Assembly (NCBI GenBank): GCA_964495755.1
Contig: CAZBXU010000209.1
Coordinates: 1 to 5,733, forward strand
Length of the DNA stretch: 5,733 nucleotides
Origin: JAFGQJ01 sp964495755
Lineage (GTDB): Bacteria; Spirochaetota; Spirochaetia; SZUA-6; DRHE01
Direction: 5' to 3'
This document shows positions 5,424 through 5,733 of this stretch, one piece after another. How positions within the stretch are numbered: position 1 is the stretch's first letter; every line of letters begins with the position of its first letter. The position numbers were made by a program, and so were the translations under genes. The notes under the pieces were generated by a model, which ran no database searches, was not told the DNA's origin, and saw only the letters and a list, made by a program, of their open reading frames with translations.

Positions 5424-5733
5424 TCAATCACCTAACTGTGCAGCGATTGCTTCTAGTTTCTTCAAGAACTCTTTATGGGCTTTCTCAAACGACGCTGGTG
5501 TAGGATCGAGTTGCTGCTGTACAAGCTCAATCCGTTTGGGATCCAGCTCGGTTTGGTAGATGTTTCGAAATACATGCCGAAATGAACGCAATTCGTCGAT
5601 CCTGGCGGCAAGTTCACGGTCCAGCAATGCCGGTCGTACTCCATCGATATCGAGTCTCATGTGTTCGATCACATCTCTGTTCCAAGAAAGTGGATCCAAG
5701 GAGTTTTCGAAGAACTTTGAAATACGCAGGAAG
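5424..5733 (-). CDS. HepT-like ribonuclease-family HEPN protein (C-terminal part, 5' end outside window)
   Basis: The frame is open from the right edge to TGA 5426-5424, giving the last 103 or so residues; relatives I recall are roughly 150 long, so about a third is missing. Recognisable family pattern: S-W-N-R-D-V-I-E-H-M, then G-V-R-P-A-L-L, then L-R-S-F-R-H-V-F-R-N-I-Y followed by L-D-P-K-R-I-E. This is the HepT-like toxin family whose RNase motif lies at the FRHxxRxxY segment. A TTG at 5699 should not be taken as the start, because eleven further codons continue in frame to the window edge with family-like sequence. The active-site segment here is R-H-V-F-R-N-I-Y: compared with R-N-x-x-x-H-x-Y of canonical HepT, the N and H are in swapped places. 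An MNT-type antitoxin gene would be expected just upstream, beyond the right edge. Convergent with the MNT gene, with no room for a normal terminator between them. Confidence 0.82.
   Translation of the reverse strand, partial: FLRISKFFENSLDPLSWNRDVIEHMRLDIDGVRPALLDRELAARIDELRSFRHVFRNIYQTELDPKRIELVQQQLDPTPASFEKAHKEFLKKLEAIAAQLGD

Noticed and set aside
5697..5699. TTG at 5699 as the true start of the HepT-like gene
   Set aside because: The frame continues open to the window edge and the missing N-terminal helices of the family must lie upstream; the gene is cut by the window, not short.

Overview
The window reads as a piece of chromosome from a Gram-negative-type bacterium. It carries a two-repeat RND/MMPL exporter, a membrane acyltransferase and the start of a signal-peptide-bearing protein in one leftward gene cluster, which implies an outer envelope to build. 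The exporter most resembles the COG1033/HAE3 branch of RND proteins, which I associate with spirochaetes, some deltaproteobacterial lineages and archaea. A spirochaete-like host is only a guess, and no rRNA or other taxonomic marker is present.

Left part (1-3553, all minus strand). In transcription order there is a candidate sigma70-type promoter near 3525-3553, a 777-residue RND/MMPL exporter (3445-1112), a PlsC-like lysophospholipid acyltransferase with an eroded third motif (1027-269), and the first 21 codons of a secreted protein running off the left edge (64-1). The genes are close and co-directional. Together they suggest a cell-envelope lipid or lipoprotein handling unit. A short hairpin lies between the first two genes, and a 204-base gap precedes the third.

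Middle (3578-4474, minus). A 298-residue protein joins an N-terminal HExxH...H zinc peptidase of SprT/YgjP style to a probable helix-turn-helix segment resembling DUF3102 and a charged C-terminal coiled coil. I cannot match this architecture to a named protein. It starts at a GTG with a good ribosome binding site.

Right part (4475-5733). A 202-base divergent intergenic region leads into a rightward HEPN gene overlapping a minimal nucleotidyltransferase (MNT) gene, a toxin-antitoxin-like pair. Seventeen bases beyond it lies the 3' end of a second, convergent HEPN gene of the HepT-like ribonuclease family, whose 5' end (and probably its own MNT partner) is beyond the right edge. This is the accessory part of the window: two unrelated-looking HEPN modules end to end, next to a metallopeptidase/DNA-binding-like protein. 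Any functional link between the metallopeptidase and the HEPN/MNT modules is speculation from proximity.

No tRNA, rRNA, CRISPR array, insertion sequence or attachment site was seen, and no stretch over 300 bases lacks a gene.
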